Source: Korarchaeum sp964519515
GTDB taxonomy: Archaea; Korarchaeota; Korarchaeia; Korarchaeales; Korarchaeaceae
Assembly (NCBI GenBank): GCA_964519515.1
Contig: CAZFIJ010000036.1
Coordinates: forward strand, 1-19,130
Direction of reading: 5' to 3'
Length of the DNA stretch: 19,130 nt
Both the position numbers and the translations under genes were made by a program. The notes under the pieces were generated by a model, which saw only the letters and a list, made by a program, of their open reading frames with translations, was not told the DNA's origin and made no database searches. Positions 1 through 7,104 of this stretch are shown here, in pieces. Each line of letters begins with the position of its first letter. Positions within the stretch are counted from its first letter, which is position 1.

Positions 1-289
1 CAAGACCTCTCGATCTAAGAGCCTCTTTTAAAGATATGGGGTTGAGACCGAAACTTCTTTCCTCCAGATCCTTGATGACCTGTTCTACAATCTCCCTCCC
101 AGTCTTATCCAGGATCTCTTCACAGAAGCCCATTACCCCTCGATTGAACGGATCTTTACCACACCATTCCCTCAAAATTTCAACAGTTTTTATATATCTT
201 CCATCTCTATCACCAGGCTTTATCTCATTGCTCCCTATTGATACAAGCTTTTCCAAGCTCAGTCTCTTAGGTATCTTAGGAAGCTTCAT
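1..289 (-). CDS. Partial gene of unknown function, cut by the window edge
   Basis: An open frame of 96 codons runs on the minus strand from an ATG at 289 to the window edge without a stop. The protein begins MKLPKIPKRLSLEKLVSIG and is charged, mixed helical and soluble-looking, with no membrane segment or signal peptide. I do not recognise the family. An AT-rich TATA-like stretch (311-320, GTTTTTATTC on the minus strand) lies about 22-31 bases before the ATG, which suits an archaeal promoter with a very short leader. The opposite frame on the plus strand (36-335) is low-complexity and Ser/Leu-rich and looks like its shadow. The C-terminus lies outside the window, so length and function cannot be judged. 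Confidence 0.55.
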   Translation of the reverse strand, partial: MKLPKIPKRLSLEKLVSIGSNEIKPGDRDGRYIKTVEILREWCGKDPFNRGVMGFCEEILDKTGREIVEQVIKDLEERSFGLNPISLKEALRSRGL

Positions 290-391
290 CACTTTTTTAT
301 GCGAGGATAGGAATAAAAACTTTCGTAAGGTGTAATGTTTAGATGATAATGATTGAAATAATCATGTATTTATAGATATCATCTCGTTAAA

Positions 392-411
392 ATGCCCTAA
401 CTTTGGGGCAT
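392..411 (-). terminator. Hairpin plus T-run after the coiled-coil gene
   Basis: ATGCCC (392-397) pairs with GGGCAT (406-411) around an 8-base loop. On the minus strand the hairpin overlaps the last base of the stop codon of the 411-740 gene and is followed by TTTTAA. The geometry resembles an intrinsic terminator. Archaeal termination usually depends mainly on the T-run, so the hairpin role is inferred. Confidence 0.35.
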
Positions 412-740
412 CAACCCCTCTCGATCCTCTCCTTCAATACGTTTATCACATCCGATTTTATCGACGATACCGCCTGATGGATGAGCCTCACGTCCTCCTT
501 CAGCCCATCGATCCTCCTATTTATATCATCCCTGAGCTCGTCTATCCTCTTATTAGTATCATCTATCCTCTTGTTCAGCGATTCATTCATGATATCCATC
601 CTCTTGTTCATCTGATCTAGGAGGAGTATTATCACTTCAGTATCAGTGATCCTCTTACCCTCAGCTAGCTTCTTAGCTATCTTCTCTGAGAACACCTTGA
701 GAGCTTCTTCGAGCACTGATATCGTGAGGGTCTCGACCAT
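411..740 (-). CDS. Small coiled-coil protein
   Basis: A 109-residue protein starting MVETLTISVLEEALKVFSEK. From about residue 40 to the end it is a near-continuous amphipathic helix with heptad-like repeats (NKRMD, NKRID, TNKRIDELRDD, RRIDGLKED), so a parallel coiled coil or helical bundle is likely. No catalytic motif is visible. The style resembles the coiled-coil half of the protein at 17343-18086, but the nuclease-like C-terminal part found there is absent. A TATA-like box (CTTATAAAA on the minus strand, about 753-761) precedes the ATG by about 15-20 bases. Its first codons and promoter recur in degenerate form at 7105-7243, so it belongs to a gene family with a second, decayed member here. 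Function unknown. Confidence 0.75.
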   Translation of the reverse strand: MVETLTISVLEEALKVFSEKIAKKLAEGKRITDTEVIILLLDQMNKRMDIMNESLNKRIDDTNKRIDELRDDINRRIDGLKEDVRLIHQAVSSIKSDVINVLKERIERG

Positions 741-864
741 CCAGTGAGAGGAGTTTTATAAGAATAAAAATGTTTGCTGAGGTCATTATGTATTCAAAAG
801 TGAACTGAAGCTCTCATGACATCACTACTCTATTCTCTAGCTATGTTTTATGAGCGATATAGTC
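721..864. repeat. Duplicated promoter/5'-end segment, copy A
   Basis: This segment covers the first codons of the coiled-coil gene (ATCGTGAGGGTCTCGACCAT) and its upstream region to GATATAGTC. It aligns with 7105-7243, in the same orientation, over its full length with scattered substitutions and small gaps. Shared blocks include CTCGACCAT, AATAAAAA, TTGCTGAGGT and CTACTCT. The duplication therefore includes a promoter and a start codon. Confidence 0.6.
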
Positions 865-874
865 TTCTGTATAG

Positions 875-1186
875 GACTATGTCCCTCTCAATGTTAAGGA
901 TTTGAGTGAAAGTAAATGCTGCGGGGCAGGGAATATGACCCGCTACTTAGTGAAAAGAGGGGCAAAATTAGTCTATTCAATAAGCAATAATCAAGAGCAT
1001 CTCGATTATGCCCGCAGTAAGCTTTCCGATGATGAAGCAAAATAGTTGAATTTACCAGTGCTGATTTACGTAAGCTAGACTTTTTATCTAATAACAATTG
1101 ATTTAATAACCGCTCACACGCTAATAAATGTAGTCCCACTAGAGGCCTCCAGCATACTATACCGTGAAACGAACCTCAACGCTTAA
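875..1186 (+). pseudogene. Decayed class I SAM-dependent methyltransferase
   Basis: Conceptual translation on the plus strand gives the glycine-rich SAM-binding core CCGAGNMTRYLVKRGA from 917, then SISNNQEHLDYARSKLSDD. A stop (TAG) follows at about 1041. Shifting frame continues the fold as IVEFTSADLRKLDFLSNN (motif II/III region), and a second shift near 1098 gives DLITAHTLINVVPLEASSIL, ending at a TAA at 1184-1186. The order of motif I, the acidic loop and the FDLI strand is what class I methyltransferases show, but at least two frameshifts and a short, damaged N-terminus rule out a working protein. The substrate cannot be inferred. The minus-strand open frame at 894-1139 is a shadow of this fossil. 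Confidence 0.7.
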
Positions 1187-1197
1187 CAGAGCGAAAA

Positions 1198-1623
1198 TCA
1201 CGGTAATATCGTGATATCTCTGAAGTTTCTAAAGTGCTTATCGAAGCTGTATATTGTTTTAATATTCTCTTCCTTCATTTTAAGATAAGCTATTGCATCA
1301 TTTAGGCTGACCCCGTACTCTTGGGATAATGGAATCGCCGCCTCATAATCATTTCTGCTAATCCCCAGTATTTTTACGTTTTTCATATTTAAAAGTCCGG
1401 CAACAAACCCCAAACTTCCCAAGAGCCCTGATCTCGACTCTATGATATTTGCGATCTCACTTACATGCACAACAGTGGTGATCACTGGCTCTCCTCCCTC
1501 CACTTTCAAAACAATTGTCTTTGCTGCCTCCTTTATAGCCCTCTCCTCTCGAGTTAAGTCACGCTTCGGTTTCAGATAAGCATGGATAAAGACGCTCGAA
1601 TCGAGAAACTTGATCTCACTCAT
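1198..1623 (-). CDS. vapC: PIN-domain toxin (VapC family)
   Basis: A 141-residue PIN-domain protein, the expected length for VapC ribonucleases. The acidic triad of the family is visible: D8 (KFLDSSVFIHAYL), E56 (VVHVSEIANI), D109 (SLNDAIAYLKM), with D128 (IYSFDKHF) as the fourth position. VapC proteins cut RNA in a Mg2+-dependent way and are held inactive by the partner antitoxin. The ATG overlaps the end of the AbrB-type gene by 8 bases, the standard antitoxin-first arrangement, so the two are cotranscribed. It is clearly paralogous to the toxin at 7520-7936, sharing GGE-VITTVVH-SEIANI and VSLNDA-AYLKM. The RNA target is unknown. All key acidic residues are present. Confidence 0.88.
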   Translation of the reverse strand: MSEIKFLDSSVFIHAYLKPKRDLTREERAIKEAAKTIVLKVEGGEPVITTVVHVSEIANIIESRSGLLGSLGFVAGLLNMKNVKILGISRNDYEAAIPLSQEYGVSLNDAIAYLKMKEENIKTIYSFDKHFRNFRDITILP

Positions 1624-1834
1624 ATAAAGCCCTCCTTAGCTCATGAGTATCGGAGAAGTCCTTTACATCAACTTCTATTGAGTCAAATAACTCGGAGAGA
1701 CGGAGCGTTTTTACGGGTTTTAGCCTCAGCTCATCCCCGACGACTTCTAGAGAGAAGATATTCGTCTCAAATTTCCTCCTTATACTGGCTGGAATCAATA
1801 CCCTTCCCTGTTTATCCATTTTTACAATCTCCAC
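1616..1834 (-). CDS. vapB: AbrB/SpoVT-type antitoxin (VapB)
   Basis: A 72-residue protein with an N-terminal swapped-hairpin AbrB motif (VEIVKMDKQGRVLIPASIRRKF) and a C-terminal tail (SELFDSIEVDVKDFSDTHEL) of the kind that occupies the PIN active site. Such antitoxins neutralise the toxin and repress their own promoter. I choose the GTG at 1834 over an ATG at 1918 for three reasons: the extra N-terminus is unlike the family, a TATA-like box (1864-1872) lies 30 bases before 1834 and would be inside the longer gene, and the paralog at 7309 begins at the matching GTG after the same GGTGATT leader. An ATG at 1819 is another possible start. Confidence 0.8.
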   Translation of the reverse strand: MEIVKMDKQGRVLIPASIRRKFETNIFSLEVVGDELRLKPVKTLRLSELFDSIEVDVKDFSDTHELRRALYE

Positions 1835-1863
1835 AAAATCACCATTTAATATAGAACTACCAT

Positions 1864-1911
1864 CATATAAATGTATGGCTACCCCTCGGGATTCCCTGGA
1901 GGGATCCCAGG
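1864..1911 (-). promoter_or_regulatory. Promoter and dyad upstream of the vapBC pair
   Basis: The TATA-like box ATTTATATG (minus strand, 1864-1872) lies about 30 bases before the GTG at 1834. Just upstream are GGGATTCCC (1888-1896, a 9-base palindrome) and GGGATCCC (1901-1908, an 8-base palindrome), inside a wider CCTGG...CCAGG dyad (1895-1911). A repeated palindrome next to a toxin-antitoxin promoter suggests an autoregulatory site for the AbrB-type dimer. This is inferred and not shown by the sequence alone. Confidence 0.45.
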
Positions 1912-2005
1912 AGTTCAAATCTTACTTCATCGAATGGAAATTAGATTTTCTGAGGTCTGAAGCCGCTTCCCACACTAGCGGAATGCCTACTTGATCGGAG
2001 ATTTG

Positions 2006-2037
2006 CTCTCGATTTGAGAGCTTCATATTATTATAAG
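2006..2037 (+). promoter_or_regulatory. Palindrome plus TATA box, promoter of the 2074 membrane gene
   Basis: CTCTCGATTTGAGAG (2006-2020) is an inverted repeat with 7-base arms around a central T and one mismatch. ATTATAAG (2030-2037) follows 10 bases later and serves as TATA box, 44 bases before the ATG at 2074. The same arrangement with a perfect palindrome occurs at 8835-8868. The palindrome abuts the BRE/TATA region, so a bound regulator could block or recruit TBP/TFB. Confidence 0.6.
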
Positions 2038-2073
2038 CTCCCGTATCTGTGTGAAGAATCAGGGCTAGGGATT

Positions 2074-2877
2074 ATGGGGAAAGAAGATCTCGAGAGGATC
2101 CAAGGGAAGCTTGAGTCGATAACTCGAAAGTGGTGGTTTTTAATCATTTTCATTCTGATCGGGACGATAACTCCGCCTATCGTTACAAAAGGATACGATC
2201 CTTCCGAAATAGGTAAGATCATAATGTACATACTCACGAATTCTCTGATTGAATTTTTCTCTCCTCTCTATCCCGTCTTTAAGATCATCCCAATTGTTCT
2301 AGTTTTCGCTTTAATTTTATTTAAGGATAAAGTTAGTAGAATATTTTCTACTTATTGTGGTATCAGCTATCTCCTTTTTGCATCCCTCCAGGGTATTGCT
2401 ATAACTGATAAATATGGTCTCGGGATAGTGACAGGGAATTTCATCATCATGATATTCGCTGCTCTCTCCTGGTTCTGGGAGGCTTTCGTCAATAAGAACG
2501 ATTTCACTCCCCGAAAATTACCTATCTTGAGATACTGGGTCGTTCCATTAGCATTTTTAGCCTTCTGGTATCCAATAGACCTTAGATCGATGGAGCCAGA
2601 TTTTAATCTAATTTATTTGTTTACTAATGTTGCGGGCTTAGCATTTTGTACTATGACTCCTGTATATCTTGGAATACTTACCCTTTACTATCCCAAGGTT
2701 AACATAGTGACATTGCGGCTCACGAGCCTCCCCGGAATGATCATCGGTTTCTGGAACATTGTAGTGAATTTCTTCATCAGGCCCGATATCTTATGGTGGA
2801 ATGGAGTTCTACATCTTCCCTTGGTAATTATATCTATTTATGCTTTTATCCTCTCTTTTAGAAAATATGTAGCTTAA
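2074..2877 (+). CDS. Polytopic membrane protein of unknown function
   Basis: A 267-residue protein beginning MGKEDLERIQGKLESITRKW, with a short charged cytoplasmic N-terminus followed by about seven or eight hydrophobic segments (for example WWFLIIFILIGTI near residue 20, IIPIVLVFALILF near 70, and a last segment before the end SFRKYVA). No transporter or enzyme motif is recognisable. An in-frame TTG at 2014 would give a longer protein but lies inside the palindrome/TATA element, so the ATG at 2074 is preferred; GGGCTAGGG just before it could act as a weak ribosome site. Its promoter shares a palindrome with the membrane protein/winged-helix operon at 8901-9813, so the two may be coregulated. 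Base composition is AT-rich. Confidence 0.8.
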   Translation: MGKEDLERIQGKLESITRKWWFLIIFILIGTITPPIVTKGYDPSEIGKIIMYILTNSLIEFFSPLYPVFKIIPIVLVFALILFKDKVSRIFSTYCGISYLLFASLQGIAITDKYGLGIVTGNFIIMIFAALSWFWEAFVNKNDFTPRKLPILRYWVVPLAFLAFWYPIDLRSMEPDFNLIYLFTNVAGLAFCTMTPVYLGILTLYYPKVNIVTLRLTSLPGMIIGFWNIVVNFFIRPDILWWNGVLHLPLVIISIYAFILSFRKYVA

Positions 2878-2979
2878 CAAAACATATCCGAGGCCTCCAT
2901 TCTAACGAATGGTATGAGCGATAGTTTTGGGGCTCTCTGTAGACACTAAAAAGGAATTAAATGTTTAATCGCCCCGTTA

Positions 2980-3260
2980 AGCTTAAGAATCTCAGCAGGC
3001 ATATCGCGTACGGGCTTAGAAGTCATTGCAGAAACCCTCTGTTTAAAGAAAGAGGGGCTCATCGGGAACAGCATTAAAGCCTACTTGGAATCAGAGCTGA
3101 GACGCATGAATACTGAAATAAACGCATTATGCATGAAGTAGGGGAGTCCAAAGAGCACAGATATAGGGCAAAGATACTTGCATCAGAAGATCGAGAATTA
3201 GAGAGCCTCCCGCACTATGAGATCTTGGAACTTCGTGCCCAGAAAGTATTGAGTCCTTGA
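2980..3260 (+). pseudogene. Decayed small antitoxin-like (ribbon-helix-helix-like) gene
   Basis: The plus strand reads GLEVIAETLCLKKEGLIGNS then IKAYLESELRRMNTEINALC, and hits a TAG right after CMK. Moving one base restores a frame that continues ESKEHRYRAKILASEDRELE to a TGA at 3258. The pattern of a helix, a short turn with an SIKAYL-type second helix, a long helix with EL.RM..EI and a K(Y)G turn resembles small archaeal antitoxin-like proteins with a ribbon-helix-helix N-terminus, but this is judged by eye only. There is no clean start codon. It lies just upstream of the MNT/HEPN pair and ends only a few bases before that pair's TATA box, so it may be the remains of another toxin-antitoxin module. 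Confidence 0.45.
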
Positions 3261-3263
3261 AGA

Positions 3264-3271
3264 TTTATATA
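3264..3271 (+). promoter_or_regulatory. TATA box of the MNT/HEPN pair
   Basis: TTTATATA lies 29 bases before the GTG at 3293 and 35 before the ATG at 3299, a normal distance for an archaeal promoter with a short or absent leader. Confidence 0.5.
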
Positions 3272-3292
3272 TTGTGGATAGCAGCTTGATCT

Positions 3293-3658
3293 GTGGAGAT
3301 GCAGAAACTCCTGAATGAGATAGGTCTGAAGCAAGATGATGTAATGGGAATAATAAGGTTCGGATCGAGGATCAAGGGATACTCGCGTGAATCATCGGAT
3401 GAGGACATCTTAGTGATAACGAGAAGTGGAGGAGGGGAGGTTATCTACGAGGAGGGAAAACATATCCTCGTTATCTCCCTTCAAGATTTCATTGAGGAGG
3501 TGTTAAAGGCCTCCCCTCTTATCTCCGCAGTTCTATCTGGATATGAAATAATATACGCTAGATATCCTGTCTACTTCTGGATCGAGAGAGCGAGTGAGAT
3601 GCTAAGGAGAGCTGGGTCCATTCATGTTGACAAGGGCGGGGTGCGCGATTTTGCCTGA
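3293..3658 (+). CDS. Minimal nucleotidyltransferase (MNT) domain protein
   Basis: A 121-residue MNT-fold protein. The signature of the superfamily is clear near the N-terminus: GS at residues 24-25 (RFGSRIKGYS) and the metal-binding pair D36 and D38 (SSDEDILVI). Partnered MNT proteins act as antitoxins of HEPN ribonucleases, in studied pairs by transferring AMP to the HEPN protein. A HEPN gene follows directly, so the same role is inferred here. Start is GTG 3293 or ATG 3299; both fit the TATA box. The last codons overlap the longest possible frame of the HEPN gene, which indicates one transcript. Its length, with a helical tail (VYFWIERASEMLRRAGS), is usual for the family. Confidence 0.85.
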   Translation: MEMQKLLNEIGLKQDDVMGIIRFGSRIKGYSRESSDEDILVITRSGGGEVIYEEGKHILVISLQDFIEEVLKASPLISAVLSGYEIIYARYPVYFWIERASEMLRRAGSIHVDKGGVRDFA

Positions 3659-3665
3659 CCTGGAG

Positions 3666-4097
3666 ATGGCAAGGGAGTTCGCGAGAAGAGCGAAGGAGGA
3701 TCTCAGAAGCTCAAAAGTCCTTCTCGAGAATGGCCTTTACGCTGATTCCGTATATCACGCTCAACAAGCGGCAGAGAAGATTGTGAAGTCGGTATTACTG
3801 TTAAATGACATATTAGTTGCGGAGCATCTCGTGGCATCTCATTTCGTGAACGCTATAGTATCAAAATCACCTGATGAATGGTCAGAAAAGCTATCAGAGA
3901 TAGCCAAGGATCTGATAGATCTAGAGAAAGAGTGGCTGAGGAGCAGATATCCGATGAGGAAGTTTGGAAAGCTCGTGACCCCATCAAGTCTCTACGATCT
4001 GAAGAAAGCAGAAGAACTTCACGAAAAAGCGAGAACAATTTTAGAGACAGTGATCGCATATGCAGAAGAGGTATATGGGGTAAAACTAATCGATTAA
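3666..4097 (+). CDS. HEPN domain protein, partner of the MNT gene
   Basis: A 143-residue all-helical HEPN-family protein. The family signature AKEDLRSSKVLLENGLYADS, then YHAQQAAEKIVKSVLL, is at the N-terminus, and RSRYPMRKFG with AEELHEKARTILETV is in the C-terminal half. MNT/HEPN pairs are common toxin-antitoxin modules in archaea, where HEPN is the ribonuclease toxin. I do not see a clear Rx4-6H catalytic motif of the canonical kind, so the nuclease activity is uncertain. An ATG at 3624 would add 14 residues (MLTRAGCAILPDLE) and overlap the MNT gene. I prefer 3666 because the family normally starts a few residues before the AKEDL helix, but the upstream start cannot be excluded. Confidence 0.83.
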   Translation: MAREFARRAKEDLRSSKVLLENGLYADSVYHAQQAAEKIVKSVLLLNDILVAEHLVASHFVNAIVSKSPDEWSEKLSEIAKDLIDLEKEWLRSRYPMRKFGKLVTPSSLYDLKKAEELHEKARTILETVIAYAEEVYGVKLID

Positions 4098-4313
4098 AGC
4101 CGAATTTGATAGGGTCTCTCTGGTTTGTCCTTAAGTCCAATTAACGATGCAATAGACGAATCCATAGAAGATTTGAGGTTCTTTCAACTTTCATATACCA
4201 GAGATTGAAATAATGAGATAGTTAACTCCATATGTAAGCAGCTTATTCAATAACACATTTTCTTAAAAAATATATAATTTACTTGAATTTAGATCTCCAT
4301 ATATCTAATCCTT

Positions 4314-6422
4314 TTAGCTCCTTTGAGATCTCCTTAAGCGTCCCTGATTCATGAAAGCTTTCTTCACTAAAATCAGGAGGGAGATAATCGCTATAGCTGA
4401 TATCAGCGGTACTGTAAAATCATACCTCCATCTAGCCTTTATGAGCTTAGGGGAGTCTACTTTGAGGCTCAGCTCGGCCGATGTCGATTCAACATCCCCC
4501 GTCCATCCCTCGAATACATATCTCCCACCGAGGATCCAGAGATAGGGATCGGGAGCGGATTCCTCGATTGAGATATTTGCTCTCGATCCAGCGATGTACC
4601 AGCCACTCCCTTTCGGCATCCCATATGGTGATGTGACGTTAACTAGAAATGCGATTGGGAGATCATTCACCTCCGATCGATATAAATGACCTGAAGCCGA
4701 GTAGAAGGAGAGGGAGAAGCTTATCCTAAGCTCCCTAGATGGAGCTTCCTCCAAGGAGAGGTTCAACTTGTAGGTCTCCCCTCCTCTAATCAACGGTATT
4801 AACACTTTACCGTTCTGCGAGTAATTGCTGGAGGGCTTGATGAACTTTGGAAGGGAGAGCTCCACCGCTATGGCTGGCCCGCCCTCATTCACGAGATCCA
4901 TCGAAAGGTCTTTCCCATCTCTGCTTATTGAGAAGTCGAATTTTATCAGAGGGGCTTCCTCCTCATGTACTTCCTTCAGCTTTCTGCAGTAATCCCTCGT
5001 GATGTTCAGGAAAGTGAACCCATATTCCCTCGTTGGCTCGATCTCCGTCCCCTCATGGAGCTCATTAAAGCTAGTTATTACTATTCCGGCCCCTGATCTT
5101 AATGCGTCCTCCCAGAACATCCTGTAGGTCTCCCCTCCAGCCCTGTCCAAGTAGTTCCCAGGGTACCTTATCTTCCTATCATCGTACCCGGGAATTACGG
5201 TGTAGAAGAGGGCCTTCCTCTCCACATTTAGTACTTTTCCCTCCTTTATCGCCTCAATTGCCTCATTAAATGTTATCCCAGAGAGGCCTAGACTCATCTC
5301 TTCCTTCATCATCAAGTAGAAATCTCTCATAGAGCTGCGATTGAGCTCTATGTATGTGTGGAATCCATTGAAAGCGTTCAGATAAGAGGGATCCCTCAAA
5401 TCACCGATCATATATATCTCCCCGAATTCCCTCTCTAGAGCTTTCCTCACGTTCAGCCAGAACTGAGGGCTTCTCCCATGAGCTTGAACATTATATATGA
5501 ATATAACTGGCCTTCCATCTATTTTTAGGAATGCTCTAGATCGAGAATAGCTCTTAAGCACATAGGAGAGCTCCCTTACTACATCATCCTCAGATATAAG
5601 AGGATCCCAAGGCCTGTAAGATTCATAATATATCGTTACGCTGAAGTCTTGTCCCTCAGCAGCTCTCAAAATCCTCTTAAAGGCCTCATCCTCGAAGCTC
5701 CCTATACCCCACCATGAGACTATGAAGCAATCCACCCCAGAGCTCTTAGCCATAAATATGTGGGCATCGATGACCCTCTCATCCCAGCTATCGTAAACCC
5801 CGAGGAGAGGGTAGTGGGCTGCGTTAGCTATGCCCTCCCCCGTTACCCCCTCCCAGTGGAACCATCTCCCACTTATATTGGGCGCCCCATACCAAGGGTA
5901 GTAGAAAGTCAGGACGATTTTGAGCTTCCCAGCTGTATCCTCATACGCAGCCCTTCCCACTGGTTTATCATATAGGAGGTTCATGGAAAAAGTTCTATCG
6001 TTAGTTCCGGGATGCTGTGGGTTATTCCCCTCGTTCAGGAAGCTCTTCTCCAGCCTGAAGGTCCCATCGATCCATTCATAGATAGAGACCCTTGTGAATC
6101 CCAAATCACCCTTCCTTATCGTGATAGACCAGTTTCCCCCTCTCAATGCGAGAAATATCACACTTAAAGAGGCTGGAGTTGTGTCGTAAGCTCTCTTCCG
6201 CAGACCTATATAACCGGGTCTGATGGAATATCGTAGCTCAGCGGGACCCTTCAAGCTGTGATTGTAGCTGATTATCCTAGGGCCCCCTGAGAGAACTACT
6301 TCAGTCCAATCTGAGGATGTATCCACTGCGATCATGTATATGAAGATCTCTTGATCCGCTGCTGTCTGAACTACTGAAGCTAAAAGAAGGGTGAGCAGTA
6401 CTATGAGCAATCTCCTTTGCAT
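4314..6422 (-). CDS. Exported, membrane-anchored GH99-like glycoside hydrolase
   Basis: A 702-residue protein. An N-terminal signal peptide (residues 1-22) and a C-terminal membrane segment (about 669-687) followed by a basic tail suggest anchoring to the cell surface. The central domain (about 165-480) has the hallmarks of the GH99/GH99-like alpha-mannosidase group: FYYPWYG at 173, HW at 189, SWWGIG at 236, IYYESY at 264 and FNELHEGTEIEP from 452. In that last motif E454 and E457 have the same spacing as the two carboxylates used by GH99 endo-alpha-1,2-mannosidases. Residues 490-600 look like a beta-sandwich, and 625-665 (FEGWTGDVESTS...DSPKLIKARW) like a small beta repeat common on archaeal surface proteins. 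A likely role is trimming surface or environmental glycans; the substrate is not proven. A TATA-like box at 6443-6450 suggests a nearly leaderless transcript. Confidence 0.82.
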   Translation of the reverse strand: MQRRLLIVLLTLLLASVVQTAADQEIFIYMIAVDTSSDWTEVVLSGGPRIISYNHSLKGPAELRYSIRPGYIGLRKRAYDTTPASLSVIFLALRGGNWSITIRKGDLGFTRVSIYEWIDGTFRLEKSFLNEGNNPQHPGTNDRTFSMNLLYDKPVGRAAYEDTAGKLKIVLTFYYPWYGAPNISGRWFHWEGVTGEGIANAAHYPLLGVYDSWDERVIDAHIFMAKSSGVDCFIVSWWGIGSFEDEAFKRILRAAEGQDFSVTIYYESYRPWDPLISEDDVVRELSYVLKSYSRSRAFLKIDGRPVIFIYNVQAHGRSPQFWLNVRKALEREFGEIYMIGDLRDPSYLNAFNGFHTYIELNRSSMRDFYLMMKEEMSLGLSGITFNEAIEAIKEGKVLNVERKALFYTVIPGYDDRKIRYPGNYLDRAGGETYRMFWEDALRSGAGIVITSFNELHEGTEIEPTREYGFTFLNITRDYCRKLKEVHEEEAPLIKFDFSISRDGKDLSMDLVNEGGPAIAVELSLPKFIKPSSNYSQNGKVLIPLIRGGETYKLNLSLEEAPSRELRISFSLSFYSASGHLYRSEVNDLPIAFLVNVTSPYGMPKGSGWYIAGSRANISIEESAPDPYLWILGGRYVFEGWTGDVESTSAELSLKVDSPKLIKARWRYDFTVPLISAIAIISLLILVKKAFMNQGRLRRSQRS

Positions 6423-6526
6423 ACTTTACACCAATAGAAATACTTTTAAGCTTTATTCACTGAAATCGAGCTATTGGAGTATCAGACCCTATAGCATACG
6501 TAGCTAAACGAGACGGGCAGTTAATA

Positions 6527-6796
6527 CTATCGCCCCCGGGGTATGATCTCAGGATGATACTCTTCTTCCCCACCCTTAATTATGGGGTAAAAGCTGTCAT
6601 TGCGCATAAGTACACCGCGAATAAGGATCACTTAAAGTTATTACTCCTTGAGATATCGATAATAGGCATTGAGCTCTTCACCTAACTTTGCTATACGTCG
6701 AGCAGAACCTAGCTTCCTCCCGATGTCATTAGCATTTTTCCCTCTCGGATTTGTGGGAATGCTTGAAGCCTCAGTAACCCTATGAACGAAAATCAT
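6527..6796 (-). pseudogene. Decayed small gene of unknown family
   Basis: From an ATG at 6796 the minus strand encodes 51 residues, including ASSIPTNPRGKNANDIGRK and IAKLGEELNAYYRYLKE, to a TAA at 6641. The same frame contains three stops in five codons and then resumes as VILIRGVLMRNDSFYPIIKG to a TAG at 6527. Both halves look protein-like and share a frame, so this is probably one roughly 90-residue gene with a short damaged middle. An intact 51-residue peptide is also possible. I do not recognise the family. The remainder of the 6423-6838 gap holds the promoters on either side. Confidence 0.35.
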
Positions 6797-6838
6797 TACC
6801 TTTAAATCCGAGGGTCCTCGATTTTTAAGAGGATCGGG

Positions 6839-7069
6839 ATGAGAGTGAAAGTCCTAGTGGTCCCGAATGCGAAGAGGGATGAAGTAGTAGAGGAGGGAGA
6901 TCACCTCAAGGTATATGTGACCGCTCCCCCAGTAAGGGGTAAGGCTAATGAAGCTGTTATAGAGGCTTTAGCTGGATTCTTCAACGTTAAGAAGAGCGAT
7001 ATAAGGATAGTGAGTGGGGAGAGATCTAGGGAAAAGGTAATTGAGGTGAGAAAGCGAGAAGCTCACTGA
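6839..7069 (+). CDS. DUF167/UPF0235 (YggU-like) protein
   Basis: A 76-residue protein matching the DUF167 family over its full length: an N-terminal strand (RVKVLVVPNAKRDEVVEEG), the strand LKVYVTAPPVRGKANEAVIE holding the most conserved stretch (APPV-GKAN), and the C-terminal strand IRIVSGERSREKVIEV. The fold is a small alpha/beta domain found in bacteria, archaea and eukaryotes; its biochemical role is not established. The ATG at 6839 follows a TATA-like CTTTAAAT at 6800-6807 by a normal distance, with AGAGGATCGGG as a possible ribosome site. It ends next to the fossil end of a coiled-coil gene on the other strand. It seems complete and monocistronic. Confidence 0.9.
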   Translation: MRVKVLVVPNAKRDEVVEEGDHLKVYVTAPPVRGKANEAVIEALAGFFNVKKSDIRIVSGERSREKVIEVRKREAH

Positions 7070-7104
7070 GCTCAGAGGATGAACGGAGAGGCTTACTTCT
7101 AGCG

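Noticed and set aside
1582..1854. Plus-strand open frame opposite the toxin-antitoxin pair
   Set aside because: It is the shadow of well-supported minus-strand genes and has a low-quality composition.
1905..1930. GAGTTCAAATC resembling a tRNA T-arm
   Set aside because: The flanking bases cannot form the T-stem, and no anticodon or acceptor stem is found around it.
2014..2073. Longer N-terminus for the membrane protein from a TTG at 2014
   Set aside because: It would place the start inside the palindrome and before the TATA box; the second copy of this element precedes a gene starting 40 bases after its TATA box, matching ATG 2074.
4150..4200. Sequence TTCTTTCAACTTTC resembling part of an archaeal CRISPR repeat
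   Set aside because: It occurs once only. No regularly spaced copies exist here or elsewhere in the window, so there is no CRISPR array.
4098..4313. Possible short peptide remnant (INDAIDESIEDLRFFQLSY) after the HEPN gene
   Set aside because: It is too short, has no start or partner frame, and the region is otherwise AT-rich intergenic sequence.
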